DNA from: Vibrio casei
GTDB taxonomy: Bacteria > Pseudomonadota > Gammaproteobacteria > Enterobacterales > Vibrionaceae
Reading direction: 5' to 3'
NCBI RefSeq assembly: GCF_002218025.2
Contig: NZ_AP018680.1
Location: forward strand, 2,046,001 to 2,110,000
Length of the DNA: 64,000 bases
The notes beneath the pieces are model-generated. The model ran no database searches. It had not been told where the DNA came from and saw nothing but the letters and a program-made list of their open reading frames with translations. The translations under genes were made by a program, and so were the position numbers. Each line of letters begins with the position of its first letter. Position 1 is the first letter of the stretch. Below, one piece after another: positions 31,278 to 41,709 of the stretch.

Positions 31278-31526
31278 TAATCATTACTACCTATGATGAC
31301 GAAGGTGTTAACACCTTAATATTTAGAAAACTTTTGTTGCCGACATCTTAATTATCCACGACAAAGATTGTCGAATAGCTCTGAGTTGATTAAGCTAAGC
31401 GAATATATCAGCGACTGATGAGCTTATTTAACGTAAAAACCGCCCGATACTTTAGGCTTTCATTACGTGATTGTACTCTGATAACGCTATTTTCCCATAT
31501 CCAGACAGGCTTGTAATTAAAGAATC

Positions 31527-34328
31527 ATGACAAGTTATGGCTTACGCGCCCGCGTCATTACATTAACGTTAGCACCCACGCTGATTATCGGTTTACTTTT
31601 GAGTGCTTTTTTCACCCTTAATCGTTATAACGACTTGGAAAACCAGCTCATAACATCAGGCACCGATATTATCGAACCTTTAGCGATTGCTAGTGAATAC
31701 GGAATGACTCAACAAAGTCGTGAGGCAGTTCGGCGCTTAATCAGTTATGCCCACCGTAAACATTCTGACATTGTTCGAAGTATCGCAGTATTTGATTCTC
31801 ATCATGAGTTATTTGTTACTTCAAATTTTCACCCCAACTTCCAATCTTTAACGTTTGATAAAAGCAAACCGATTCCTCTTTTAAGCACCATTGAACATTC
31901 CGAATCTAACCCCAGCGTCATGATATTACGCTCGCCTATTTTAGCGGAAGGTCAGTTTATTGATCCTAACGGCAAGGAAATCGATCCCAACCAACCTTTA
32001 GGCTACATCGCTATTGAATTGGATATGTCGTCTCTGCGCCTGCAGCAATATCAAGAAATTTTTTCAGCATTAATGGTATTGCTTTTAGGTATTGGGCTCT
32101 CCGGTTTCTTTGCTTACCGATTGATGAGAGATGTCACACTGCCAATATCACATATGGTTAGCGTGGTTGACCGTATACGTCGCGGACATTTAGATGTACG
32201 AATTGAAGGAAAACTGCATGGCGAATTAGATACGCTAAAAAGTGGCATCAACGCCATGGCGATGTCCTTATCCGAATATCATGTAGAAATGCAGCATAGC
32301 ATCGATCAAGCCACTTCCGATTTACGTGAAACCTTAGAACAACTCGAAATTCAAAATATTGAACTCGATATCGCCAAAAAACGCGCTCAAGAAGCCGCAC
32401 GAGTGAAATCTGAATTTTTAGCCAACATGTCCCACGAACTTCGTACTCCTCTCAATGGTGTTATTGGTTTTACAAGGCAAATATTGAAAACAGATTTAAC
32501 CGCAAACCAAGTTGATTATTTACAAACTATTGAACGCTCAGCGCAAAATTTATTGTCTATTATCAATGACATTCTTGATTTTTCTAAACTTGAAGCTGGA
32601 AAACTATTACTAGAAAACATTCCATTCGATGTCCAAGAATCGCTCGATGAAGTAGTCAGTTTACAGGCACCAAGTGCACATGAAAAAGGACTAGAAATAA
32701 CCCTTAGAATTGATCCAAACATTCCACAAGGGATGGTCGGTGATCCATTACGTATTCAACAAATATTAACCAACTTAGTCGGTAATTCGATCAAATTCAC
32801 CGAACGAGGCAATATCGACATTGCCGCTGAATTACGATCAATCAAAGAAAATAAAGTCGAAGTTCAATTCATTGTTAGAGATACAGGCATTGGTATCTCA
32901 GAGCGCCAACAGGCACAATTATTCCAAGCTTTTAGCCAAGCAGATGCGAGCATTTCACGCCGCTATGGTGGTACAGGGTTAGGCCTAGTTATCACTCAAA
33001 ACTTAGTCAGCCAAATGGGCGGAGAAATAGGCCTAACGAGCCGACTACACCAAGGATCAACATTCTGGTTTAATGTGACCTTCCAAACTTCGAATATGCC
33101 TTTAGCACCACAGTTGGATACTTCACCTTTAATCGGGAAATCCGTCCTGCTGATTGAACCTAATATGCAATCAGCTGCAATCATAGAACAACAGCTAACC
33201 CAAGCCGGTATGCACGTGACATACCAAGCACAGTTTCCTGAAGACAATGCGAACCCTGAAAACAATACAACTTATAATATTGTGCTGCTTAACTTGCCAC
33301 CAACACTACAATATTCACAAGGTGACATGTTTAATTTAGTTCAAAAAGGCTTAGCATTAACTTCGCACCTTATTTTAGGTCTACCAAGCACCGAATTAGC
33401 TCTGGCTGAAACGTTAATTAAATTATACCCAATACAATGCATTGCCAAGCCCATCGTTCGCCGTAAGTTATTACAACTCATGCTGCCAAACCAAGCCCAA
33501 TCAACCTTACTTGCTTCCCCAGAGCTGATTCAAAATGAAAAATTGCCGATGCGAGTTATGGCGGTCGACGATAACCCGGCAAATTTAAAATTGATCTTTG
33601 CGCTGCTTGAAGAACAAGTTGAATATATCACAACCTGCAGTAATGGTGCAGAAGCGGTAGAAAGAGCCTCTCAAGAAAGCTACGACATTATTTTGATGGA
33701 TATCCAAATGCCACATATGGATGGTGTCACAGCTTGTGAAAACATTAAAAAGACACATCTAAATGCCAACACCCCTGTTATTGCCGTCACTGCCCATGCC
33801 ATAGAAGGAGAAAGAGAGCGTCTCTTGAAAGCCGGAATGGATGACTATTTATCCAAACCAATTGAAGAACATATCCTTCACCAAATTTTAATCCATTGGA
33901 ATCCATATACCGAAATTGGCACAATAGAAAAATTGTCACTCCCAGACGATCGCCAAAATGTTGTCGCCACTTCTCAGAAAGACTCTGCAGTATTAAATTG
34001 GGATATGGCTTTAAAGCAGTCAGCAAACAAAATCGATCTAGCAAAAGACATGCTTAATATGTTGATAAAGTTCTTACCTGAAGTTAATCAAGTTGTTAAT
34101 CAAACACTTAACGCACCAGGAAAACCAAATGAAGCATTATTGAATATTATTCATAAGCTACATGGAAGTTGTGCCTATTGTGGTGTGCCTAAGCTACAAA
34201 GCTTATGTGCAACGATTGAAACTGAACTGAGATCCAATTGCGCCATTGAAGATATCGAGCCAGAATTATTTGAATTACAAGATGAAATAGAAAAGGTGCA
34301 AGAAGCAGCAAAACCCTATTTGGTTTAG
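31527..34328 (+). CDS. barA: hybrid sensor histidine kinase BarA
   Basis: Membrane sensor of the BarA/UvrY (GacS/GacA) system that sets CsrB-type RNA levels and hence CsrA activity (csrA is also in this window). 933 residues: membrane helix (about 10-30), periplasmic sensor region, second helix (about 178-198), HAMP, dimerisation/phosphoacceptor domain with His303 (NMSHELRTPLNG), ATPase domain (GIGISERQQ, GGTGLGL), a degenerate receiver-like segment, a full receiver (VMAVDDNPANLK, LMDIQMPHMDG) and a C-terminal HPt domain (HKLHGSCAYCGVPKL). All phosphorelay residues are present. Confidence 0.96.
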   Translation: MTSYGLRARVITLTLAPTLIIGLLLSAFFTLNRYNDLENQLITSGTDIIEPLAIASEYGMTQQSREAVRRLISYAHRKHSDIVRSIAVFDSHHELFVTSNFHPNFQSLTFDKSKPIPLLSTIEHSESNPSVMILRSPILAEGQFIDPNGKEIDPNQPLGYIAIELDMSSLRLQQYQEIFSALMVLLLGIGLSGFFAYRLMRDVTLPISHMVSVVDRIRRGHLDVRIEGKLHGELDTLKSGINAMAMSLSEYHVEMQHSIDQATSDLRETLEQLEIQNIELDIAKKRAQEAARVKSEFLANMSHELRTPLNGVIGFTRQILKTDLTANQVDYLQTIERSAQNLLSIINDILDFSKLEAGKLLLENIPFDVQESLDEVVSLQAPSAHEKGLEITLRIDPNIPQGMVGDPLRIQQILTNLVGNSIKFTERGNIDIAAELRSIKENKVEVQFIVRDTGIGISERQQAQLFQAFSQADASISRRYGGTGLGLVITQNLVSQMGGEIGLTSRLHQGSTFWFNVTFQTSNMPLAPQLDTSPLIGKSVLLIEPNMQSAAIIEQQLTQAGMHVTYQAQFPEDNANPENNTTYNIVLLNLPPTLQYSQGDMFNLVQKGLALTSHLILGLPSTELALAETLIKLYPIQCIAKPIVRRKLLQLMLPNQAQSTLLASPELIQNEKLPMRVMAVDDNPANLKLIFALLEEQVEYITTCSNGAEAVERASQESYDIILMDIQMPHMDGVTACENIKKTHLNANTPVIAVTAHAIEGERERLLKAGMDDYLSKPIEEHILHQILIHWNPYTEIGTIEKLSLPDDRQNVVATSQKDSAVLNWDMALKQSANKIDLAKDMLNMLIKFLPEVNQVVNQTLNAPGKPNEALLNIIHKLHGSCAYCGVPKLQSLCATIETELRSNCAIEDIEPELFELQDEIEKVQEAAKPYLV

Positions 34329-34415
34329 CTCTTTAGGTTGAAAAACCGAAGCCCCGAATTGCTATCGATAATTTGAATAACTGAATAGTCAAAATTTAAT
34401 TTAAGGACAAGCTTT

Positions 34416-34601
34416 ATGAATGAAGTAAGTATAGATACCCAAAAGAGTGTTTTGGCATCTCGTTGGTCAAGATTCTGGGCAACCGTTATTGATACCTTAT
34501 TTATATTCAGAAAAGATCGTCGATGTATTCATGATTTGATTGCAAAAAGTAAAGTCGTTGATATATCTAAACCAATAGAGTTTTATTTCAGCAAAAATTG
34601 A
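34416..34601 (+). pseudogene. internally deleted RDD-family membrane protein (61 aa remnant)
   Basis: The 61-residue frame has both ends of an RDD-domain protein and no middle. Residues 13-26 (LASRWSRFWATVID) match the N-terminal RDD helix, where the Arg-Asp-Asp pattern gives the family its name. Residues 28-48 (LFIFRKDRRCIHDLIAKSKVV) match the C-terminal end, where family members have 'F-x-K-D-R-R-C-x-H-D-x-I-A-x-T-x-V-V'. The two or three membrane helices normally between these parts (about 90-100 residues) are gone, yet the frame is preserved. A good ribosome site (AAGGAC) precedes ATG. It may be a decaying gene or a new short product. Confidence 0.7.
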
Positions 34602-34631
34602 TAATGGCAACACTCTAATTACCTATTCTTA

Positions 34632-35012
34632 CTAAGACTCTAAAATCACGGTCGCCATCGCGTAACGCTTTTCATCAGAGATCGACAAGTGAATATGCTT
34701 CACTTGTCGCTGATGAGCAAGATTCAAAGCTTGTCCATGTAAGGTTAGTACTGGCTTACCTAATTTATCATTACTAATTTCAAAATCTTGAAAGCTAACA
34801 CCACACGCAATACCAGTCCCTAATGCTTTTGAAGCGGCTTCTTTAGCTGAAAATCGTTTCGCAAGATAGCGGCCTTGCTGCTTGAGCGAATGAAAAACGG
34901 TTAACTCAGAAGGTACTAAAATACGCTCGGCAAAAGCCATCCCCGAGCGTTGTAAGATTTTTTCAATTCTTTCGATATCGGCAACATCTGTGCCCAACCC
35001 AATAATGGCCAT
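34632..35012 (-). CDS. acpS: holo-[acyl-carrier-protein] synthase
   Basis: Transfers 4'-phosphopantetheine from CoA to ACP. 126 residues, the E. coli length. Motifs: [15 protein letters not shown] (metal-binding Asp) at the start and [20 protein letters not shown] (about 48-67) carrying the catalytic Glu/Lys. Last gene of the lepA-lepB-rnc-era-recO-pdxJ-acpS block, 2 bp after pdxJ. Confidence 0.97.
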   Translation of the reverse strand: MAIIGLGTDVADIERIEKILQRSGMAFAERILVPSELTVFHSLKQQGRYLAKRFSAKEAASKALGTGIACGVSFQDFEISNDKLGKPVLTLHGQALNLAHQRQVKHIHLSISDEKRYAMATVILES

Positions 35013-35014
35013 AA

Positions 35015-35746
35015 TTAACGGCGAGCTTCCTGCATAATAGCTTTCATATCCGCTACCGCTTTATCTAAACCATCAAATAAAGCGCGTCCAATAATAGAGT
35101 GACCAATGTTTAATTCGTATATTTCTGGCAATGCAGCAATCGGTGCTACGTTGTGATAAGTAAGACCATGCCCTGCATTTACCTTAATGCCTAAGCTATG
35201 TGCATAGCTTGCACCAGCCGCAATACGTTTTAACTCGGCTTGCTGTTCTACATCATTTTCAGCATCAGCATATTGCCCTGTATGAAGTTCAATATAAGGT
35301 GCACCACATGCTTTAGCTGCATCGATTTGCTCACGAGAGGCATCGATAAATAAAGAGACTTTAATACCAGCAGCACCGAGCTTTTCGGTTGCCGATTTCA
35401 CTTTATCAAGTTGTCCAGTAACATCTAGACCGCCTTCCGTGGTCAACTCTTCACGTTTCTCTGGTACTAAACAAACATATTCAGGTTTCGTTTCCAGTGC
35501 AATACTGATCATCTCGTCCGTTACCGCCATTTCAAGATTCATGCGAGTTTGCAGAGTTTCACTTAAAAGACGTACATCACGATCTTTGATATGACGGCGG
35601 TCTTCACGTAGATGAACCGTGATGCCATCAGCGCCTGCGCGCTCTGCAATTTCAGCAGCATGAACAGGATCAGGGTACTTAGTGCCACGGGCATTTCTCA
35701 CCGTTGCGATATGATCAATATTGACACCTAAGTAAATCGGACTCAT
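35015..35746 (-). CDS. pdxJ: pyridoxine 5'-phosphate synthase PdxJ
   Basis: Condenses 1-deoxyxylulose 5-phosphate with the PdxA product to form pyridoxine phosphate. 243 residues, a TIM barrel. Signatures: [22 protein letters not shown] at the N-terminus, [13 protein letters not shown] near 40, ELHTGQYAD near 150 and [11 protein letters not shown] near 193. pdxJ-acpS adjacency is the standard order. Confidence 0.98.
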   Translation of the reverse strand: MSPIYLGVNIDHIATVRNARGTKYPDPVHAAEIAERAGADGITVHLREDRRHIKDRDVRLLSETLQTRMNLEMAVTDEMISIALETKPEYVCLVPEKREELTTEGGLDVTGQLDKVKSATEKLGAAGIKVSLFIDASREQIDAAKACGAPYIELHTGQYADAENDVEQQAELKRIAAGASYAHSLGIKVNAGHGLTYHNVAPIAALPEIYELNIGHSIIGRALFDGLDKAVADMKAIMQEARR

Positions 35747-35751
35747 TGAAG

Positions 35752-36489
35752 TTAACTCCTTGTTTTCGGTGTCATTGCAATAAATAACTCCCGACTTTTT
35801 AATGGTTTACTGCCAAGATATGGTTTTAACGCCATCCGTGTAAATCGCTTAGCAGCTTGTAATTGTGGTTTGGTTAAGAACCTACGCTCACTAATCGCAA
35901 TCAATTCATTGCCTAGGAAGGTTAAATTATCCTTTCTTACGCTCGCAATAAAGCCTTTTTGTTCACGATATCGATAAGTCATGTTTTCCGACACGGGTTC
36001 ACCGCTACCTGCACAATGCAAAAAATCTACGCCATACCCTAGCGACGAAAGTAATGCTAACTCAAAACGTCGTAAAGCAGGCTCTGGGTTATCAGATTGG
36101 GCTAATTCAGTTAGCGATGAAAGATAATCGTGGAACAATTCAGGGTAAGCGGTCTCTCCTTCCACCACACGAGCGACTAGCTCATTGATATACATTGCAG
36201 AATAAAGATTGATACCAGAAAGGGGAATGCCTAGGCTAATCGGTTCGGCTTGTTTTAAGGTTCTCATCGAGCCTTTACCAAACCATTTGAGAAGTAACGG
36301 AGTAAAAGGCTGTAAGACACCTTTTAAATTGGAACGTTTGCTGCGAGCGCCCTTGGCTAAAATACTCACGCGTCCGTACTCTTCACTGAAAACATCCAGA
36401 ATAAGACTGGTTTCCGTATAAGGACGGCGATGAAGAATAAAGCAACGTTGAAGACCAAAAGCATCTGACATAGATTTTCCGTGATTCAC
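35752..36489 (-). CDS. recO: DNA repair protein RecO
   Basis: Loads RecA onto SSB-coated DNA in the RecFOR pathway. 245 residues: N-terminal OB fold ([37 protein letters not shown]), helical C-terminal domain with the ELLVAR-type motif INELVARVV and [17 protein letters not shown]. An ATG at the seventh codon (MSDAFGLQ) is an alternative start. 5 bp upstream of pdxJ. Confidence 0.95.
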   Translation of the reverse strand: MNHGKSMSDAFGLQRCFILHRRPYTETSLILDVFSEEYGRVSILAKGARSKRSNLKGVLQPFTPLLLKWFGKGSMRTLKQAEPISLGIPLSGINLYSAMYINELVARVVEGETAYPELFHDYLSSLTELAQSDNPEPALRRFELALLSSLGYGVDFLHCAGSGEPVSENMTYRYREQKGFIASVRKDNLTFLGNELIAISERRFLTKPQLQAAKRFTRMALKPYLGSKPLKSRELFIAMTPKTRS

Positions 36490-36545
36490 GCTTCAACACC
36501 TCGTTTCTCGATGGTATCCATCAAGAAACGAGAGCCGATTAACGA

Positions 36546-37553
36546 TTATAAATCATCTATATACCCAAGAGAACGTAAGGCGCGCTCATCATCTGCCCAG
36601 CCTGATTTCACTTTAACCCAAGTTTCTAGATACACTTTACGCTCAAAAAGCGCTTCCATATCCAAGCGAGCTTCTCGACCGATAGTTTTGATTTTTTCAC
36701 CCGCCTTCCCAATCACCATTTTTTTCTGACCTAGACGTTCAACCAAAATTAAAGCATTGATATGGAAACCATCGGTTTCTGGGTTGTAATCAAATCGCTC
36801 AATCTCAACGGTCACTGAATAAGGCAACTCTTCTCCAGTAAAACGCATCAGCTTTTCACGGATAATTTCAGAAGCCATAAAACGCTGAGAACGATCGGTA
36901 ACGTACTCTTCAGGAAAATGGTGAACAGCCTGAGGCAAGGCTTGCCGTACACGAGTGCGAATTGCATCGGTGTTGCGGCCTAACTTGGCTGAAATTGGGA
37001 TGATGTCAACAAAATCCATTTTTTCAGACAACGCTTGCATATGAGTCATCACATGAGTGCGATCTTTCACATTATCGACTTTATTGATCAACAAAATGGT
37101 TGGAAAGTTTGCCGTGCGAAGCTTGTTTAAAACCATTTCATCGTCAGGTGTCCATTGAGTACCATCCACGACAAATAGCACCAAGTTCACATCACTTAAA
37201 GAGCTGTTCGCTGCACGGTTCATCAAACGGTTAATCGCGCGTTTTTCCTCAATATGAAGCCCTGGAGTATCCACGTAAATCGCTTGGAAAGCGCCTTCCG
37301 TATCGACCCCCATAATACGGTGGCGAGTCGTTTGAGGCTTACGAGAAGTAATCGAAATTTTTTGACCTAACAAATGATTCAGCAGTGTTGATTTACCGAC
37401 ATTAGGGCGCCCAACAATGGCAATGAAACCACAATGTTGTTCGCTTTCATCGATCTCGACATTATCTTGTTGGGAAGGTTGAGCTTCACCGGCAAAGTAA
37501 GCATCAAGATCAAATTCAGGTTGCTCATTATTACTATCGTTATTATTTGCCAT
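36546..37553 (-). CDS. era: GTPase Era with acidic N-terminal extension
   Basis: Essential GTPase binding 16S rRNA near its 3' end during 30S assembly. G domain with G1 GRPNVGKST (about 47-55), G2 [10 protein letters not shown]3 DTPGL, G4 NKVD, G5 SAK; C-terminal KH domain with the [16 protein letters not shown] loop near 290. The protein is 335 residues, about 34 longer than E. coli Era, because of an Asn/Asp/Gln/Glu-rich N-terminus before CGFIAIVG. The ATG overlaps the end of rnc and GGAG lies 9 bp upstream, so the extension is probably real. Confidence 0.96.
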   Translation of the reverse strand: MANNNDSNNEQPEFDLDAYFAGEAQPSQQDNVEIDESEQHCGFIAIVGRPNVGKSTLLNHLLGQKISITSRKPQTTRHRIMGVDTEGAFQAIYVDTPGLHIEEKRAINRLMNRAANSSLSDVNLVLFVVDGTQWTPDDEMVLNKLRTANFPTILLINKVDNVKDRTHVMTHMQALSEKMDFVDIIPISAKLGRNTDAIRTRVRQALPQAVHHFPEEYVTDRSQRFMASEIIREKLMRFTGEELPYSVTVEIERFDYNPETDGFHINALILVERLGQKKMVIGKAGEKIKTIGREARLDMEALFERKVYLETWVKVKSGWADDERALRSLGYIDDL

Positions 37554-38223
37554 TGGTTAATACTCCTAACGCAAATTCTGCTGCTGCTTGTTCTGCTTTA
37601 CGGCGACTGGTTCCTTTACCTACCACGGACTCAGAAACACCGATAATTTCACAAGAAACAGTGAATTCTTGATTGTGAGCTTCGCCTTTAATTTTTGCGA
37701 CAGTGTAAACCGGTAATGGCTTACGACGACCTTGCAAAAATTCTTGGAGGCGGGTCTTGGGATCTTTTTGCGAAACCCCCGGTTGGATTTCATTCAATCG
37801 AGAATCGTACCATGCCAGTACTACACCACGAACCACTTCGATATCACTGTCTAAGTAACAAGCACCTATAATGGCTTCAACGGCATCAGCAAGAATCGAA
37901 TCACGGCGAAAACCACCGCTTTTCAATTCACCTGGACCTAATTTTAAGTAGTCACCAAGCTCGAACTCACGTCCAAGTTGAGCAAGTGTATGCCCTCTTA
38001 CCAAAGTCGCACGCATGCGACTCATGTCACCCTCATTAATATTAGGGAAACGATGGTAAAGTTCATCTGCAATAACAAAACTTAAAATTGAATCGCCCAA
38101 AAACTCTAAACGTTCATTATGTTTGCTATTCGCGCTACGATGAGTCAGCGCGAGGTGCAAGAAATTGGCATCATTAAACTGATAACCAACTTTTTTTTGT
38201 AATCTTTCTATCTGAGAATTCAT
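37543..38223 (-). CDS. rnc: ribonuclease III
   Basis: Double-strand-specific RNase that processes rRNA precursors and regulates mRNAs. 226 residues (E. coli 226). Catalytic signature [21 protein letters not shown] near residue 36-56 with the metal-binding Glu/Asp, second acidic site [13 protein letters not shown] near 113, and a C-terminal double-stranded RNA-binding domain ([20 protein letters not shown] ... [18 protein letters not shown]). Overlaps era by 11 bp, so the pair is translationally coupled. Confidence 0.98.
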   Translation of the reverse strand: MNSQIERLQKKVGYQFNDANFLHLALTHRSANSKHNERLEFLGDSILSFVIADELYHRFPNINEGDMSRMRATLVRGHTLAQLGREFELGDYLKLGPGELKSGGFRRDSILADAVEAIIGACYLDSDIEVVRGVVLAWYDSRLNEIQPGVSQKDPKTRLQEFLQGRRKPLPVYTVAKIKGEAHNQEFTVSCEIIGVSESVVGKGTSRRKAEQAAAEFALGVLTNGK

Positions 38224-38233
38224 GCTCTCTCAA

Positions 38234-39133
38234 TTATGTCAGGCCGCCGATACGATTAAACCGCACGCCGGTTGGGATCCACGAAGGTAATACGCTATCC
38301 GCATCACGTTCAAATTCAAAGCTAATCCAGATGGCAACCGCTTTGCCAACAAAATTTGCTTCAGGTACAAACCCCCAATAACGGCTATCTGCACTATTAT
38401 CACGGTTATCACCCATCATAAAGTACTCGCCCTCTGGGACAACCCATTCGTTACGATAAGCTCTTGGCTGGTAAGCTGCGACATTATCATGACGAACAGA
38501 ACTAATTAAAATATTGTGCTTCACTTCGCCAAGTTGTTCTTTGGCTTCAATCAAAGCAACGCCATCTTGATAAAATGGGCTTTGTTTTGCATCGGATTGC
38601 TCTACAGGCTTACATTCAGAGGTGCCTGTGGCTTGAACACAAATTTGCTTATCTTCAGTATAGCGGATGGTATCACCCGGTAGACCAACGACACGCTTAA
38701 TATAGTCAATATTGGGTTGAGGTGGGTAACGAAAAACCGCGATATCACCACGCTTAGGCTCTCCTGTTTCAACAAGTTTAGATTGAAATACTGGATCTTT
38801 AATCCCATAAGAAAACTTTTCAACCAAAATAAAATCACCAACGAGTAATGTTGGCATCATTGAGCCTGATGGAATCTGAAAAGGTTCATAAATGAAACTG
38901 CGTAACACGAGAACAAAAGCAATAACAGGGAAAATAGATACACTATTTTCAACCCACCAAGGCTGAGGGTGAACTTTAGCAGCAACATCTTTACTTAATG
39001 TTTCATTGGTTTTGGTTTCAACATCCGCTACGGTTTGCTGGCGTTCTTTACCCCATACAAGCTTTTCTAGCACCCATACCACACCAGTCACCAAGGTCAC
39101 TAGTACTAAAATTAATGAAAAAGTATTCGCCAT
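38234..39133 (-). CDS. lepB: signal peptidase I
   Basis: Membrane serine protease that removes signal peptides from exported proteins. 299 residues (E. coli 324): two N-terminal membrane helices (about 4-22 and 66-85), then the periplasmic catalytic domain with the nucleophile Ser in IPSGSMMPTLLVGD (about 92), the general base Lys in YIKRVVGLPGD (about 148), and the box E motif MMGDNRDNSADSRYWG near 242. Between rnc and lepA. Confidence 0.97.
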   Translation of the reverse strand: MANTFSLILVLVTLVTGVVWVLEKLVWGKERQQTVADVETKTNETLSKDVAAKVHPQPWWVENSVSIFPVIAFVLVLRSFIYEPFQIPSGSMMPTLLVGDFILVEKFSYGIKDPVFQSKLVETGEPKRGDIAVFRYPPQPNIDYIKRVVGLPGDTIRYTEDKQICVQATGTSECKPVEQSDAKQSPFYQDGVALIEAKEQLGEVKHNILISSVRHDNVAAYQPRAYRNEWVVPEGEYFMMGDNRDNSADSRYWGFVPEANFVGKAVAIWISFEFERDADSVLPSWIPTGVRFNRIGGLT

Positions 39134-39287
39134 CCGTCTCGGTTTCCCTATTACTTTCTTTGTTTAAGAAATAACGAAAGTGAAAGAATCAATCATTCTT
39201 CCACTTTATGCTTATCCGTCGATATTGATTATTAAGCATTCATTATATAAAAAACAAAAATGAATCCATTATTTATTAATCAACTTA

Positions 39288-41081
39288 TTAATCTTTGCCT
39301 ACATGAAGAATTGCTAAGAAAGCTTCTTGTGGTAATTCAACATTACCAATTTGCTTCATGCGCTTTTTACCTTCTTTCTGTTTCTTCAACAGTTTCTTCT
39401 TACGGCTCACATCCCCACCGTAACACTTCGCAATAACGTTTTTGCGTAATTGCTTAACGGTTGAGCGAGCAATAATATGGTTGCCAATCGCGGCTTGAAT
39501 GGCAATATCGAACATTTGACGAGGAATGAATTCTTTCATTTTCTCAACCAATTGACGACCACGAGTTTGTGAGTTGTCTTTATGTGTGATAATCGCTAAG
39601 GCATCAACAGTGTCACCGTTTAACAAAACATCCACACGAACCATGTTTGAGAATTCGTAACGATGGAAGTTGTAATCTAACGATGCATAACCGCGTGATG
39701 TAGATTTCAAACGGTCAAAGAAATCTAGTACGACTTCTGCCATTGGAAGATCATAAGTTAATGCCACTTGGTTACCGTGATAAACCATATCAACCTGAGT
39801 ACCACGTTTCTCAATACATAATGTAATAACATTACCAAGGTACTCTGATGGTACTAAGATATTACAACGTGCGATTGGTTCACGAATTTCTTCAATATCG
39901 TTAATCGCGGGTAATTTCGCCGGACTATCAACGTAAAGTGTACTTTTATCGGTTTTGATCACTTCATATACTACGGTTGGCGCAGTAGTGATCAAATCAA
40001 GGTCGTATTCACGCTCTAGACGTTCTTGAATGATTTCCATGTGTAGCATGCCAAGGAAGCCACAGCGGAAACCAAAACCAAGTGCTGCTGAACTTTCTGG
40101 CTCATAGAATAATGAAGCATCGTTCAAGCTTAATTTACCTAACGCATCACGAAAGTTTTCATAATCATCAGACGAAACCGGGAATAAACCAGCATAAACC
40201 TGTGGCTTCACTTTCTGAAACCCTGGTAAACGCTGCTCACAGCCACCTTTAGCGTGGGTTAGTGTATCCCCTACAGGTGCGCCTAAAATATCTTTAATAC
40301 CACATACAACCCAGCCTACTTCACCGGTATTTAGTCCATCAGTATCCACTCGTTTAGGGGTGAAAATACCAATACGATCCACACCCCAAGTTTGGCCTGT
40401 GCTCATAACTTTAATTTTATCGTTTTTCTTTAGTGAACCATTCTTAATTCTAACTAAAGAAACGACACCTAAATAGTTATCAAACCATGAATCAATGATT
40501 AGCGCTTGTAGAGGCCCTTCAGGATCACCTTCTGGCGCTGGAATCGATTTAACAATTTCTTCGAGTACCAGATCAACACCGATGCCCGTTTTAGCAGAAC
40601 AACGCACCGCTTCCATTGCATCGATACCAACGATATCTTCAATTTCTTCCGCGACACGCTCAGGATCAGCAGCAGGTAGATCTATCTTATTTAAGATGGG
40701 AACGACTTCAAGATTCATTTCAATCGCGGTATAGCAGTTTGCCAATGTTTGGGCTTCAACGCCTTGGCCTGCATCAACCACCAGCAAAGCACCTTCACAA
40801 GCGGCAAGTGATCGAGAAACTTCATAAGAGAAGTCGACATGCCCAGGGGTGTCGATAAAGTTTAGTTGATAAGTTTCGCCATCATTAGCTTTGTAATCTA
40901 AAGTGACGCTTTGTGCTTTAATCGTGATGCCACGCTCACGTTCAAGATCCATAGAGTCAAGTACTTGAGCTGCCATTTCGCGCTCAGTTAGCCCTCCACA
41001 TACTTGAATTAAGCGATCTGAAAGAGTCGACTTACCGTGGTCGATATGGGCGATAATCGAAAAGTTACGAATGTGCTTCAT
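39288..41081 (-). CDS. lepA: elongation factor 4 (LepA)
   Basis: Ribosome-associated translational GTPase implicated in back-translocation and 30S maturation. 597 residues (E. coli 599). G1 [11 protein letters not shown]2 RERGITI, G3 DTPGHVDF, G4 NKID, then EF-G-like domains and the unique LepA C-terminal domain with [34 protein letters not shown] near 550-580. First gene of the lepA-lepB-rnc operon. Confidence 0.99.
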   Translation of the reverse strand: MKHIRNFSIIAHIDHGKSTLSDRLIQVCGGLTEREMAAQVLDSMDLERERGITIKAQSVTLDYKANDGETYQLNFIDTPGHVDFSYEVSRSLAACEGALLVVDAGQGVEAQTLANCYTAIEMNLEVVPILNKIDLPAADPERVAEEIEDIVGIDAMEAVRCSAKTGIGVDLVLEEIVKSIPAPEGDPEGPLQALIIDSWFDNYLGVVSLVRIKNGSLKKNDKIKVMSTGQTWGVDRIGIFTPKRVDTDGLNTGEVGWVVCGIKDILGAPVGDTLTHAKGGCEQRLPGFQKVKPQVYAGLFPVSSDDYENFRDALGKLSLNDASLFYEPESSAALGFGFRCGFLGMLHMEIIQERLEREYDLDLITTAPTVVYEVIKTDKSTLYVDSPAKLPAINDIEEIREPIARCNILVPSEYLGNVITLCIEKRGTQVDMVYHGNQVALTYDLPMAEVVLDFFDRLKSTSRGYASLDYNFHRYEFSNMVRVDVLLNGDTVDALAIITHKDNSQTRGRQLVEKMKEFIPRQMFDIAIQAAIGNHIIARSTVKQLRKNVIAKCYGGDVSRKKKLLKKQKEGKKRMKQIGNVELPQEAFLAILHVGKD

Positions 41082-41235
41082 AGGCTGGAGACAATACTCA
41101 AATAAAAGTGGATGGTATGAAATCTTTCATTAACAAGTCGATTTCATTTTTGTGGGAGGGATTCTACCCAATTTCCTTCTGGGTAGCTATACCCTTAAAC
41201 AAAACTGATTTTAAGGGCATCGCTTCATTTAATAT

Positions 41236-41706
41236 TTAAGTTATGGGTTGACCAAGTACTCGAATCAATGACACCTCATTATCAACTTTACTTTCAAGCC
41301 ATTGGGTCATAGGTTTGGCGAAATAAATGCCAGCGGCACCAGATAAAAAGAACATTAAAATAACAATGCCTTCTCCTAGGTTAAGCAATGGCCGAAGCCA
41401 AACTTGAGCGATTAAACTACCTAAAATCATGGTAAGTAAAGGGAATAAGTAGACCACCAGCGCCGACAAAACAATACTTTTTTCAGGCAAGCCTATTTCA
41501 ACAATTTGCCCTTCTTGCAAAGATTGATTGGTATTAATTTTCCAATAATGCGCTTTACTACCTAAAGCTTTTGACACCATACCTGTGCCACAACTTTTCT
41601 GCGATTTGCAGCTATTACAACTGGTTTGCTGCTCACAGCTCACTTGCACTTGATGGATGCCATTAGAGTGTTCCACTAAGGTCACGGTCGCTAATGCCGT
41701 CATCAT
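41236..41706 (-). CDS. rseC: RseC/MucC family positive regulator of sigma-E
   Basis: Inner-membrane protein of the rpoE operon; homologues modulate sigma-E and the SoxR-reducing system. 156 residues: N-terminal cysteine-rich segment CEQQTSCNSCKSQKSCGTG (about 24-42), which could bind a metal or iron-sulphur cluster, then two membrane helices (about 78-98 and 106-128). Starts 3 bp after rseB ends. Last gene of the operon. Confidence 0.93.
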   Translation of the reverse strand: MMTALATVTLVEHSNGIHQVQVSCEQQTSCNSCKSQKSCGTGMVSKALGSKAHYWKINTNQSLQEGQIVEIGLPEKSIVLSALVVYLFPLLTMILGSLIAQVWLRPLLNLGEGIVILMFFLSGAAGIYFAKPMTQWLESKVDNEVSLIRVLGQPIT

Positions 41707-41709
41707 ACT

